From positions 1 through 5,640 of the forward strand of contig JAUWEO010000126.1 in the NCBI GenBank assembly GCA_030608245.1: a DNA stretch of 5,640 bases. The letters run 5' to 3'. Made by a program: the position numbers and the translations under genes. The notes beneath the pieces were generated by a model. That model did not search any database. It was not told the DNA's origin and worked only from the letters and a program-made list of their open reading frames with translations. Origin of the DNA: Candidatus Latescibacterota bacterium. GTDB lineage: Bacteria; Latescibacterota; MVCY01. Position 1 is the stretch's first letter; every line of letters starts with the position of its first letter. Positions 1 to 5,640 of the stretch are shown here, piece by piece.

Positions 1-3000
1 TCCCAGAAGCGGACGACCAGAGCATCTCCCTGTTGCGCAGGTTTGACGGCGCTTAGGAAAACATTGCCGGGTTCAAGCGAAAGGAATGAACCAGTCGGAG
101 CCTGACCATCACTTCTGGGGGCGGTTTCGATGCCCAGAAGAGGCAAATTAAATCCCAATCCATTGTTCATCACGTCAGAGCGCCAGTCGCCTTCGTGCGG
201 CAGGAGCGCATAGCGGAAATGATGAACTCCCTGATCAGGATAGCGATCCGGATCATAGGACGAGCGGAGCAGGGTCATCCGCAGCACATTTTTGGCGCAG
301 GAGTACCCGTATTTGGAGTCGCTCAGCAGCGCAGCTCCCCATTGATCATCTGATAGGTCCACCCACTTTTGCGCCGGGACCTCTCGACCGTTCCGTGGTC
401 GCTTCACCACACAGAACGGCGTATCACAGATAAAATTACCCTTGCTCAGCATGAGCGGGAACTCCACTCGGAGCATAGGTGCATCTGTGGTAGCATCGCC
501 CTGTTCGAACCAGTGGGCCTCCAGTTCAAAGTCTACACGCGACATTCCGGCACAGAGGTAGATACGTTGAATCAACTTAGATCGGTTAAATCGATATTCT
601 ACTTCAATCCCGGCGCGTACCGGGCCTCTTTCGATGAGAGTCACCCGCTCGGCTCGGTTCAGCTCATGGATGGCAGAAATCGGGCCGATAAGCCAGGCAG
701 TCATTGGATGGGGTTTCTCCATATAAATCCTCAAGGCATTGCCGCCGCTCCGCTTGAGGATATTCCGCTTGGACTTCTTGTCGTAAAGTCTCGTAATCCG
801 GCCGGTTTGGGAATCCACAGTCAAAGAGAGTAGGTCGGTCTCGATCTTGGTTCCCTTGATGGTTATGTCCTGGGACTTTGAGCCGCGCTTCAGTATAGAA
901 CAATGATAGGTGCGGTATCCGCAGGCGGGAACATCGGAGGCGCGTAAGAGCACCCGCATCCGGTATCCGTTGGGAAATAGTTTGCCGCCGACAACCTGAC
1001 AGGGAATGGTCTTACCCTGATGATCAGTAAGTTCTACCGAAGCATCGCCAGCCGTTGCCCCGCGCGCATCAAAATCCACCCACGATGGCAATTTGGTGCA
1101 GAGAGGCGGAATATGGGAGAAAACCTCTGCTTCAACCAGATCAGTGCGTTCCTGTGGAAGCGGGTTGAACACCACTACCGGTTGGCCCGGTCCTTCGGTG
1201 GCGACGGAATCGGCTAAACGACGCAAAGACGCCGACCGCGAACGCTCGGCTATTGCCAGAGCACCTGCATAGTCTGCTACAGAATCTCTGTTGGATTCAT
1301 GGATAGCCGATCCGCAAAGGATGTCATGAAATTGATTGAAGGTGAGAATCCGCCAGGCTGGTTCCAGTATCCGACGAGCTTCAACAGGATTGGATTGCGG
1401 CCCCAGACAGGCAAGCGTCTCCGCGCCGAAAAGGGCATTCTCGCAGGCACGATTCAACCGTTTGATCTCCGAAATCGTGGTGTAGCATCCTTCGGCCCAA
1501 TACTGCATTTCCCCCTGGTGCACCGGATAATCGGTACCGTCGGCAAGGGCGGCACGGAAGAACTCCTCTGTGGTAGAGAACTTTATTTGGGGATAGTTTT
1601 TCGCCTCGGCGTAGAGCAAAGCGTTTCGGATATCTCGCCGGGTGGGACCGCCGCCGTGGTCACCAACACCATACACCGACATAGTTCGGCGATACTTGCT
1701 ATTGAACTTGTCTGCTTCGCTACGGATCGAGGAATCAATGGCCTGATTGTAGGTGTTATTGGAATAAGCCAATACCCGCGTTCCCCCTGGTGCCTCCCAC
1801 CAGAAGAGTCCCTGGAGGGGAGCGCAGCGGTGAAAATAGAAGAACTCCAGGTCCGCAAGACGCAAAAGCTGCGGCAGGCTGGCGATGTGACCGAAATTGT
1901 CGGGAAGCCAGCCTGTCCGGGCAATCTTGCCAAACTTCTCCCGGAAATAGAGCTGTCCCAGCAACAGGGAACGCACAATCCCCTCGCCTGAGGAAAGATT
2001 GGTATCCCCCTCATCGAACATACCGCCGAGGAGTTCCCAACGTTCAGATGCCACAGCAGCCTTGATCTTCTCGTAAAGCTCAGGGTCGAATTCCTCAATC
2101 AGACGGTAGGTCGAGGACTGGCTCTGAGAAAATTTAAATTCGGGAAATTCATCCAGAAAGGTTGTCACTTGGCGGAAGGTATCTTGACAGCACTGAATTG
2201 TCTCAGGCAGGCGCCAGAGCCAGTTCATGTCGATGTGGGCGTGCCCCACTAAGTGGGCAATATCACGGGAGGCAGGAATTTTTGCCTCGAGGACCTCGAG
2301 GAGCTTCTCGGCTGTATCCAGGGCGCGATCAAAATCGCCGACGGCCAACCTCGCCAATCCTTCTCCTGCAAGCCGATCAATGGTTCTGCTGCCAATACGG
2401 ATACTCTCTGAATAGAGAAGAAGCTTGGATGCTATCTTCTCCCCACGCGGCCCTCCATAAATCAGGCGTGCCACGGCCTTGTAGCCTGGTGGTGCTGCCA
2501 AATCTGTGCAGATTATCTCGCCTGCCCGTTTGAAGCGAACCGAGGGCCATTCGGGCCAGACCGGATCTCTGATCACATCGATCGCCGGGTCTAAACGCAC
2601 CCAAACAGGCTGATTCTGCAGGGCTTGAGGAACTCCGACAGAGGGCATCTTGGCCCCACTCTCGACAGGCACGGCTCCACCTGTCATAACATCTAAGAAT
2701 ACACGGCTTGTCAGACCTGTCAGCAGGATACGTTTTGGGCCAGGGTCTGAGGAGATCCAGGTGCTCTTGTTCGACAAACAATTCCAAAGCTCTTCCACAT
2801 TAAGCCTGAACAGAACCGTGCGCAGTTCCCCTGGTTTTATCTGCCCCAGACGTTTTGCACAACTTCCCAAATGAAATACCACGTTCTCGGCTGAGATTGA
2901 ACCACCGTTATACAAAGGCATCCAAAGTCTGACAACACCATGATCTAGTGAATAACTGATTTCAGGTTGACCCATCACCGACAGTCCCGCTTTCGGTACC

Positions 3001-3500
3001 TCCAGTGCAGGGACAACCTCAACACCTCTGAGAACTGCCAATCGTGCCGAGAATCCCCAGTCTCCAGAAAATTGAGAAATCTTAATAAGCAGCCGATTCT
3101 CGCCCTGTTGGAGATGGATAGGAACAATATCAGCGTCCAGTACCAGCTGCCGTTGCACATCGAGTTCATATACACACTTTCCATTGAGCCATACAGCGCA
3201 TCCGTCATCGCTGCCGACGAGGAGCCTGGCTGTACATTCGCGCGAAGCAAAAAGATAGGTGAATGCATAGGCGGAACAATTGGTTCTGATCGGCGTGCAA
3301 ATCGCCGGGCTGAGAAAATCGATAACCGGACTGGGTGAATCGTATCCTCGCCAAATCTTCTCCGCCGTCTTCGAGCCTGCCTTTGGTCTGACATCTTTGG
3401 GGGCGAAATGTTTCTCTGCTATGATTTGCCTGGAATCCTTTGCTGGAAAGGAGCCCAAAAGAAGCCACTGCTGGATGTAGAAGTCTTTTTTTGTGGCCAT
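1..3500 (-). CDS. GH38 alpha-mannosidase with long N-terminal accessory region (3' end cut by window edge)
   Basis: Predicted zinc-dependent retaining alpha-mannosidase of glycoside hydrolase family 38, hydrolysing terminal alpha-mannosides. I translated the frame by hand: 1166 codons from ATG at 3500 with no stop, so the last stretch of the C-terminal beta domain lies beyond the left edge. GH38 landmarks are in order: HAHIDMNWLW (420-429), FDEGDTNLSSGE (about 495-506), WLPDNFGH (531-538), FHR (556-558), YGVGDHGGGPT (about 610-620), GEMQYW (663-668), NQFHDILCGS (722-731), VPACGYRTY (857-865), WVDLSDDQWG (from 1046) and DQGVHHFRYALLPH (1089-1102). By analogy with Golgi mannosidase II, zinc ligands should be His422, Asp424, Asp534 and His725, with Asp534 the nucleophile. 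Residues 1-160 resemble a beta-sandwich sugar-binding module (WLLLGSFP at 12-19, GSDDG near 97-101, WLNG, then GENRLLIK). Residues about 175-300 look like a second beta-rich module. No signal peptide or membrane segment is visible, so it is probably cytoplasmic. The start follows a GGAGGT site and lies 75 bp after the dehydrogenase. The aglycone specificity is unknown. Confidence 0.95.
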   Translation of the reverse strand, partial: MATKKDFYIQQWLLLGSFPAKDSRQIIAEKHFAPKDVRPKAGSKTAEKIWRGYDSPSPVIDFLSPAICTPIRTNCSAYAFTYLFASRECTARLLVGSDDGCAVWLNGKCVYELDVQRQLVLDADIVPIHLQQGENRLLIKISQFSGDWGFSARLAVLRGVEVVPALEVPKAGLSVMGQPEISYSLDHGVVRLWMPLYNGGSISAENVVFHLGSCAKRLGQIKPGELRTVLFRLNVEELWNCLSNKSTWISSDPGPKRILLTGLTSRVFLDVMTGGAVPVESGAKMPSVGVPQALQNQPVWVRLDPAIDVIRDPVWPEWPSVRFKRAGEIICTDLAAPPGYKAVARLIYGGPRGEKIASKLLLYSESIRIGSRTIDRLAGEGLARLAVGDFDRALDTAEKLLEVLEAKIPASRDIAHLVGHAHIDMNWLWRLPETIQCCQDTFRQVTTFLDEFPEFKFSQSQSSTYRLIEEFDPELYEKIKAAVASERWELLGGMFDEGDTNLSSGEGIVRSLLLGQLYFREKFGKIARTGWLPDNFGHIASLPQLLRLADLEFFYFHRCAPLQGLFWWEAPGGTRVLAYSNNTYNQAIDSSIRSEADKFNSKYRRTMSVYGVGDHGGGPTRRDIRNALLYAEAKNYPQIKFSTTEEFFRAALADGTDYPVHQGEMQYWAEGCYTTISEIKRLNRACENALFGAETLACLGPQSNPVEARRILEPAWRILTFNQFHDILCGSAIHESNRDSVADYAGALAIAERSRSASLRRLADSVATEGPGQPVVVFNPLPQERTDLVEAEVFSHIPPLCTKLPSWVDFDARGATAGDASVELTDHQGKTIPCQVVGGKLFPNGYRMRVLLRASDVPACGYRTYHCSILKRGSKSQDITIKGTKIETDLLSLTVDSQTGRITRLYDKKSKRNILKRSGGNALRIYMEKPHPMTAWLIGPISAIHELNRAERVTLIERGPVRAGIEVEYRFNRSKLIQRIYLCAGMSRVDFELEAHWFEQGDATTDAPMLRVEFPLMLSKGNFICDTPFCVVKRPRNGREVPAQKWVDLSDDQWGAALLSDSKYGYSCAKNVLRMTLLRSSYDPDRYPDQGVHHFRYALLPHEGDWRSDVMNNGLGFNLPLLGIETAPRSDGQAPTGSFLSLEPGNVFLSAVKPAQQGDALVVRFW

Positions 3501-3503
3501 TTT

Positions 3504-3509
3504 ACCTCC
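3504..3509 (-). promoter_or_regulatory. Ribosome binding site of the alpha-mannosidase
   Basis: The minus strand reads GGAGGT, three bases (AAA) before the ATG at 3500. This supports that ATG as the start. The encoded N-terminus (MATKKDFYIQQWLLLGSFP) also looks like the natural beginning of a 'W-L-x-x-G-x-F-P' sugar-binding module. The 75-bp gap upstream (3501-3575) shows no convincing hairpin plus T-tract terminator, so co-transcription with the dehydrogenase is likely. Confidence 0.75.
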
Positions 3510-3575
3510 GCTGTGAAGATTCTTTTATATTAGCCAGATACAGTGCCTTATGTTTTACTCGCTACGCTATGAGGT

Positions 3576-4721
3576 TCAAGTCAAGTGGTAGGGATCGGTG
3601 ACCCTTTGGGTTGGGCCAGTGAGCTTCTTCTCTTTTGAGCTCTTTCTCATTTCCTCAATGAACTCCTCATATTCCTCCCGGTCCACGGGGATCTCCACTG
3701 GTTTATTCTTTTTGCCCGAAAGAACCAGCGCATTCATAAATTCTACACTAACAAGTCCTTCTACCCCGGGAGCAAGCAGGGGTTCGTTGTATATAATGGC
3801 CCGGGCGAAATTGCGGATAATCATCTTATGGCCACTCTCGGTCTCTTCCACCGCAACCTCTTCTTCGTGGACGGAGGGGGATGCCCACATCTGATCGTTT
3901 TCCTCCGTGAACTGCTGGATGGGAGTCTCTAAGGTGTAGAACTTGGGCTTGCCATCTGCAATAACAATCTTGCCCTCCTCCCCACATAATTCCATATAAC
4001 TGCCTCCTGGGTGTTCGTTAACGCTGGTGTGATAGTATCCTATGGCGCCGTTGGCATATTCCAATCTTGCTGAGGCCTCGTCTTCCACCTCGATCTTATG
4101 ACAGCGGGTTCTGGTCTCTGCTAACACCCGCACTGGCAAGCCTGCCAGCCAGGTGAAGATGTCGATCCCGTGGGGGGCCTGGTTAAGCAGCACCCCACCG
4201 CCTTCGCCCCTCCAGGTTGCCCGCCAGGTGGCCGAGTCATAGTAGGCCTGGCTACGGTAATGGGGATCGATGAAACTGGTACGATATAGTTCACCCAAGC
4301 GACCTTCATCTATCAGCTTTTTGACCGCACGATAAAGAGGCACACTCCGGTTTTGATACATAACGGTGTATATCACCCCGGTCTGCTGGGCAGTCTTGTT
4401 CATCTGATCGGCGGCAGCGACGGTAACCGCTACTGGTTTTTCAGACAGGACATGAAGGCCTTTCTTCATTGCATAAACACCGATCGGGGGGTGAAAATAG
4501 TGAGGAGTGGCAACGATAACTGCATCAGCCAATCCGCTATCAATTAAAGCCCTGGAATCAACAAAACACTTAACCTGGTGTTCTGCTGCCACCTGTTCTG
4601 CTACCCCCTTCTCAATATCGCACACCGCAGTTAATTCTACCTCTTCAACTGACTTCATCGTAGTGGCATGACCGCTGCCCATGCCACCCACACCGATAAC
4701 TCCAACTTTCACCTTATCCAC
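3576..4721 (-). CDS. Gfo/Idh/MocA family NAD(P)-dependent oxidoreductase
   Basis: Complete 381-residue soluble dehydrogenase of the Gfo/Idh/MocA family, the usual length. Members oxidise, reduce or epimerise sugars, inositols and sugar derivatives in the cytoplasm using NAD(P). The N-terminal Rossmann fold opens with KVGVIGVGGMGSGH, and the dinucleotide-binding glycines are at 10, 12 and 15. Asp35 at the end of the second strand (TAVCD) suggests a preference for NAD over NADP. The family signature SEKP lies at 93-96, with Lys95 the conserved catalytic-site lysine. The C-terminal substrate domain carries GGGVLLNQAPHGIDIFTWL (174-192), in which His184 and Asp187 form the usual H-x-x-D active-site pair. 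The tail is charged (EEYEEFIEEMRKSSKEKK). The start is GTG, six bases after AGAGGAGG. It sits between an FAD oxidoreductase and a GH38 mannosidase on the same strand, suggesting a sugar or glycoside substrate, but the exact substrate cannot be read from the sequence. MviM-like and inositol dehydrogenase-like annotations are equally possible. Confidence 0.96.
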   Translation of the reverse strand: MDKVKVGVIGVGGMGSGHATTMKSVEEVELTAVCDIEKGVAEQVAAEHQVKCFVDSRALIDSGLADAVIVATPHYFHPPIGVYAMKKGLHVLSEKPVAVTVAAADQMNKTAQQTGVIYTVMYQNRSVPLYRAVKKLIDEGRLGELYRTSFIDPHYRSQAYYDSATWRATWRGEGGGVLLNQAPHGIDIFTWLAGLPVRVLAETRTRCHKIEVEDEASARLEYANGAIGYYHTSVNEHPGGSYMELCGEEGKIVIADGKPKFYTLETPIQQFTEENDQMWASPSVHEEEVAVEETESGHKMIIRNFARAIIYNEPLLAPGVEGLVSVEFMNALVLSGKKNKPVEIPVDREEYEEFIEEMRKSSKEKKLTGPTQRVTDPYHLT

Positions 4722-4727
4722 AACTTG

Positions 4728-4735
4728 CCTCCTCT
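4728..4735 (-). promoter_or_regulatory. Strong ribosome binding site deciding a GTG start
   Basis: The minus strand reads AGAGGAGG followed by six bases (CAAGTT) and then GTG at 4721-4719. The near-perfect Shine-Dalgarno match at ideal spacing fixes GTG as the start. The protein then begins fMet-DKVKVGVIG, which is the expected distance from the first Rossmann strand. Confidence 0.8.
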
Positions 4736-4749
4736 CTGAATGTTAACCG

Positions 4750-4765
4750 TTGAGCTTCCCCTCAA
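4750..4765 (-). repeat. Small inverted repeat in the dehydrogenase leader
   Basis: TTGAG and CTCAA are 5-bp inverted arms separated by six bases, lying between the predicted transcription start (near 4770) and the RBS at 4728-4735. A GTTAAC palindrome follows at 4742-4747. These could be an operator or a weak leader hairpin, but such short arms also arise by chance. Confidence 0.25.
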
Positions 4766-4776
4766 TGATATTGGAT

Positions 4777-4805
4777 ATTATACTCAGATTTCTCTCATCG
4801 GGCAA
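4777..4805 (-). promoter_or_regulatory. Candidate sigma70-type promoter for the dehydrogenase-mannosidase unit
   Basis: The minus strand has TTGCCC (4805-4800, four of six matches to TTGACA), a 17-base spacer, then TATAAT (4782-4777, perfect consensus). Transcription would begin near 4770, giving a leader of about 50 bases before the GTG at 4721. It lies in the only sizeable gap between genes and points the same way as they do. A direct repeat GATATT-G-GATATT (plus strand, 4767-4779) overlaps the -10 region and the predicted start. The prediction is from sequence match alone. The -10 box is strong but the AT-rich spacer region lowers its statistical weight. Confidence 0.5.
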
Positions 4806-4831
4806 CTAATTTTTATCATAGGATTTCAGAA

Positions 4832-4852
4832 GACTCTCTTTTTGGGGGAGTC
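4832..4852. other. Weak stem-loop in the 190-bp intergenic region
   Basis: GACTC and GAGTC form inverted arms around an 11-base centre containing a T-run on the plus strand (an A-run on the minus strand). On the plus strand the stem can be lengthened by a wobble pair and a further C-G pair. It lies 60 bases after the flavoprotein stop. On the transcribed strand it has no following T-tract, so it is a poor intrinsic terminator and is noted only as structure. Confidence 0.25.
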
Positions 4853-4911
4853 AACCGCCCTACGTATGATTCCCTTATTGCCCCCTTTGGTCCTTGGCGT
4901 CTGTGGCGAAA

Positions 4912-5640
4912 TCAGCATTGGCAGCTTTTCACGAGCTCATCAACATAGAAAGCGTATACCCTCACCCTTTCGGTTCCCCAGGTGGCGTCGAATAAGACAC
5001 GAACTCCACCAATATCAAGTCCGACATCCGTTCTCACCAGACGTTGATAATTCCCTTTGATCTCTCGCCATAATTTCCATCTGTGGTCAGCAAGAATCTG
5101 GATGCGAAAATCCCTCACCATCTCAGGGGGCACCTGGGTCAGTTGGCCATATTTCCCATGATGGCTCATAGCGATATTTCGGGACAGGGCACTGTCGAAA
5201 ATCAGGGTGAAGCTGGAAACCCATTGAGGACGAGAGAATTCATATTCGATGCTGTCGCCAATCTTCCCTTTCCAGGCGTGGAGGTTATCTCCGACGGGCC
5301 TGTTTATCCCATCCCGCAACGGCTCCGGATCTCCAGATGAGGCACGCAACGCCGCTTGCCGGGTTAATGGGGAAAAATCCTGCCTCAGCCAGGGCAAATA
5401 ACAATCCTTCCGCAGCAACTCCTGCTGAAGCTCCTCTATGTGGTGTTTGCCGACCTCCCTGGGGGTCATTCCATTCTTGACGGCAATGACGGCAGCAGTG
5501 CCGAGGGCCTGTCCCATCACCGCCCCGGTTCCCATTACCCTGGTCGAACTCATCGCCAGGTGAGAGGCGCTGCCACACCGGCCCGCAAACATCAAATTGG
5601 CGATATTTTTGGAATATAGACATCGGTACGGAATCCCGTA
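4912..5640 (-). CDS. FAD-dependent oxidoreductase, C-terminal part with appended beta-sandwich module (5' end cut by window edge)
   Basis: The C-terminal 242 residues of a flavoprotein, read in an open frame from the right edge to TGA at 4914-4912. The fragment opens with YGIPYRCLYSKNIANLMFAGR, then SASHLAMSSTRVMGTGAVMGQALGTAA. This is the C-terminal flavin-contacting segment of the FAD_oxidored (PF12831-like) family, whose nucleotide-binding N-terminus must lie outside the window. A helical stretch follows (TPREVGKHHIEELQQELLRK, about fragment residues 57-76). From about residue 90 onward there is a discoidin-like (F5/8 type C) pattern: LRDGINRPVGDNLHAWKG, then a strand-rich stretch (SIEYEFSRPQWVSSFTLIFD), ending TWGTERVRVYAFYVDEL. 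Such tails in carbohydrate-active proteins suggest sugar binding, but binding is inferred. The substrate is unknown. It is the first gene of the visible cluster and is separated from the dehydrogenase by 190 bp. A start anywhere inside this fragment, for example at the TTG at 5595, would be false because the family homology extends upstream without a break. Confidence 0.93.
   Translation of the reverse strand, partial: YGIPYRCLYSKNIANLMFAGRCGSASHLAMSSTRVMGTGAVMGQALGTAAVIAVKNGMTPREVGKHHIEELQQELLRKDCYLPWLRQDFSPLTRQAALRASSGDPEPLRDGINRPVGDNLHAWKGKIGDSIEYEFSRPQWVSSFTLIFDSALSRNIAMSHHGKYGQLTQVPPEMVRDFRIQILADHRWKLWREIKGNYQRLVRTDVGLDIGGVRVLFDATWGTERVRVYAFYVDELVKSCQC

Noticed and set aside
369..833. 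A 154-codon plus-strand open frame
   Set aside because: Antisense to the conserved GH38 C-terminal domain and without recognisable homology.
1299..1991. A 230-codon plus-strand open frame
   Set aside because: It lies wholly inside the mannosidase gene, antisense to the stretch encoding the WLPDNFGH, GDHGGGPT and NQFHDIL motifs. Its translation shows no recognisable family, so it is a shadow frame.
1583..2098. A 171-codon minus-strand open frame
   Set aside because: Same strand as the mannosidase but a different frame. The true frame here encodes the GH38 nucleophile motif, while this translation is low-complexity and Ser/Arg-rich with no family resemblance.
2377..3468. Several 87-139 codon minus-strand frames that might suggest a broken or frameshifted gene
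   Set aside because: The frame from ATG 3500 stays open through the whole region and reads as a coherent protein, so the gene is intact. These are out-of-frame shadows.
3501..3585. A possible promoter (TTGACT or TTGAAC) or terminator between the dehydrogenase and the mannosidase
   Set aside because: No -10 box of reasonable quality occurs at 16-18 bp spacing, and no stem-loop with a T-tract is present. Read-through from the upstream gene is the simpler explanation.
4740..5060. A 106-codon plus-strand frame starting in the intergenic gap with a hydrophobic N-terminus
   Set aside because: It runs antisense into the flavoprotein C-terminus, the gap is AT-rich (which readily gives apparent hydrophobic residues), and no convincing RBS precedes it.

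Overview
The window looks like part of a bacterial carbohydrate-catabolism operon, with all genes on the minus strand. Shine-Dalgarno sites are strong (AGAGGAGG and GGAGGT), there is a sigma70-like promoter, and base composition is moderate. There are no introns, RNA genes, insertion sequences or CRISPR repeats. The families present (GH38 alpha-mannosidase, Gfo/Idh/MocA dehydrogenase and an FAD-dependent oxidoreductase with a beta-sandwich tail) are typical of heavily saccharolytic bacteria such as Planctomycetes, Armatimonadetes, Chloroflexi and related uncultured lineages. The species cannot be named from this sequence.

Layout in transcription order (right to left). (1) 5640-4912: the C-terminal 242 residues of an FAD-dependent oxidoreductase, cut by the right edge. 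It ends in a module resembling a carbohydrate-binding (F5/8-type) jelly roll. (2) 4911-4722: a 190-bp intergenic gap holding a good candidate promoter (TTGCCC, 17 bp, TATAAT), two weak inverted repeats and a strong RBS. (3) 4721-3576: a complete 381-residue Gfo/Idh/MocA NAD(P)-dependent oxidoreductase with a GTG start. (4) 3575-3501: a 75-bp gap with an RBS and no evident terminator. (5) 3500-1: a very long open frame of 1166 codons with no stop, running off the left edge. It encodes a GH38 alpha-mannosidase that carries about 420 residues in front of its catalytic HAHID motif.

The mannosidase frame is open at the window edge and is the only frame that reads through 3.5 kb. The many shorter frames overlapping it on both strands are shadows. 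Taken together the genes suggest cytoplasmic processing of a mannose-containing (or mannoside-like) glycan or glycoside: the mannosidase would cleave it, and the two redox enzymes would oxidise or epimerise the released sugar or the intact glycoside. This pathway link rests on gene order only. I see no clear sign of a wholly new system. The most unusual points are the modular N-terminus of the mannosidase and the binding-like tail on the flavoprotein.
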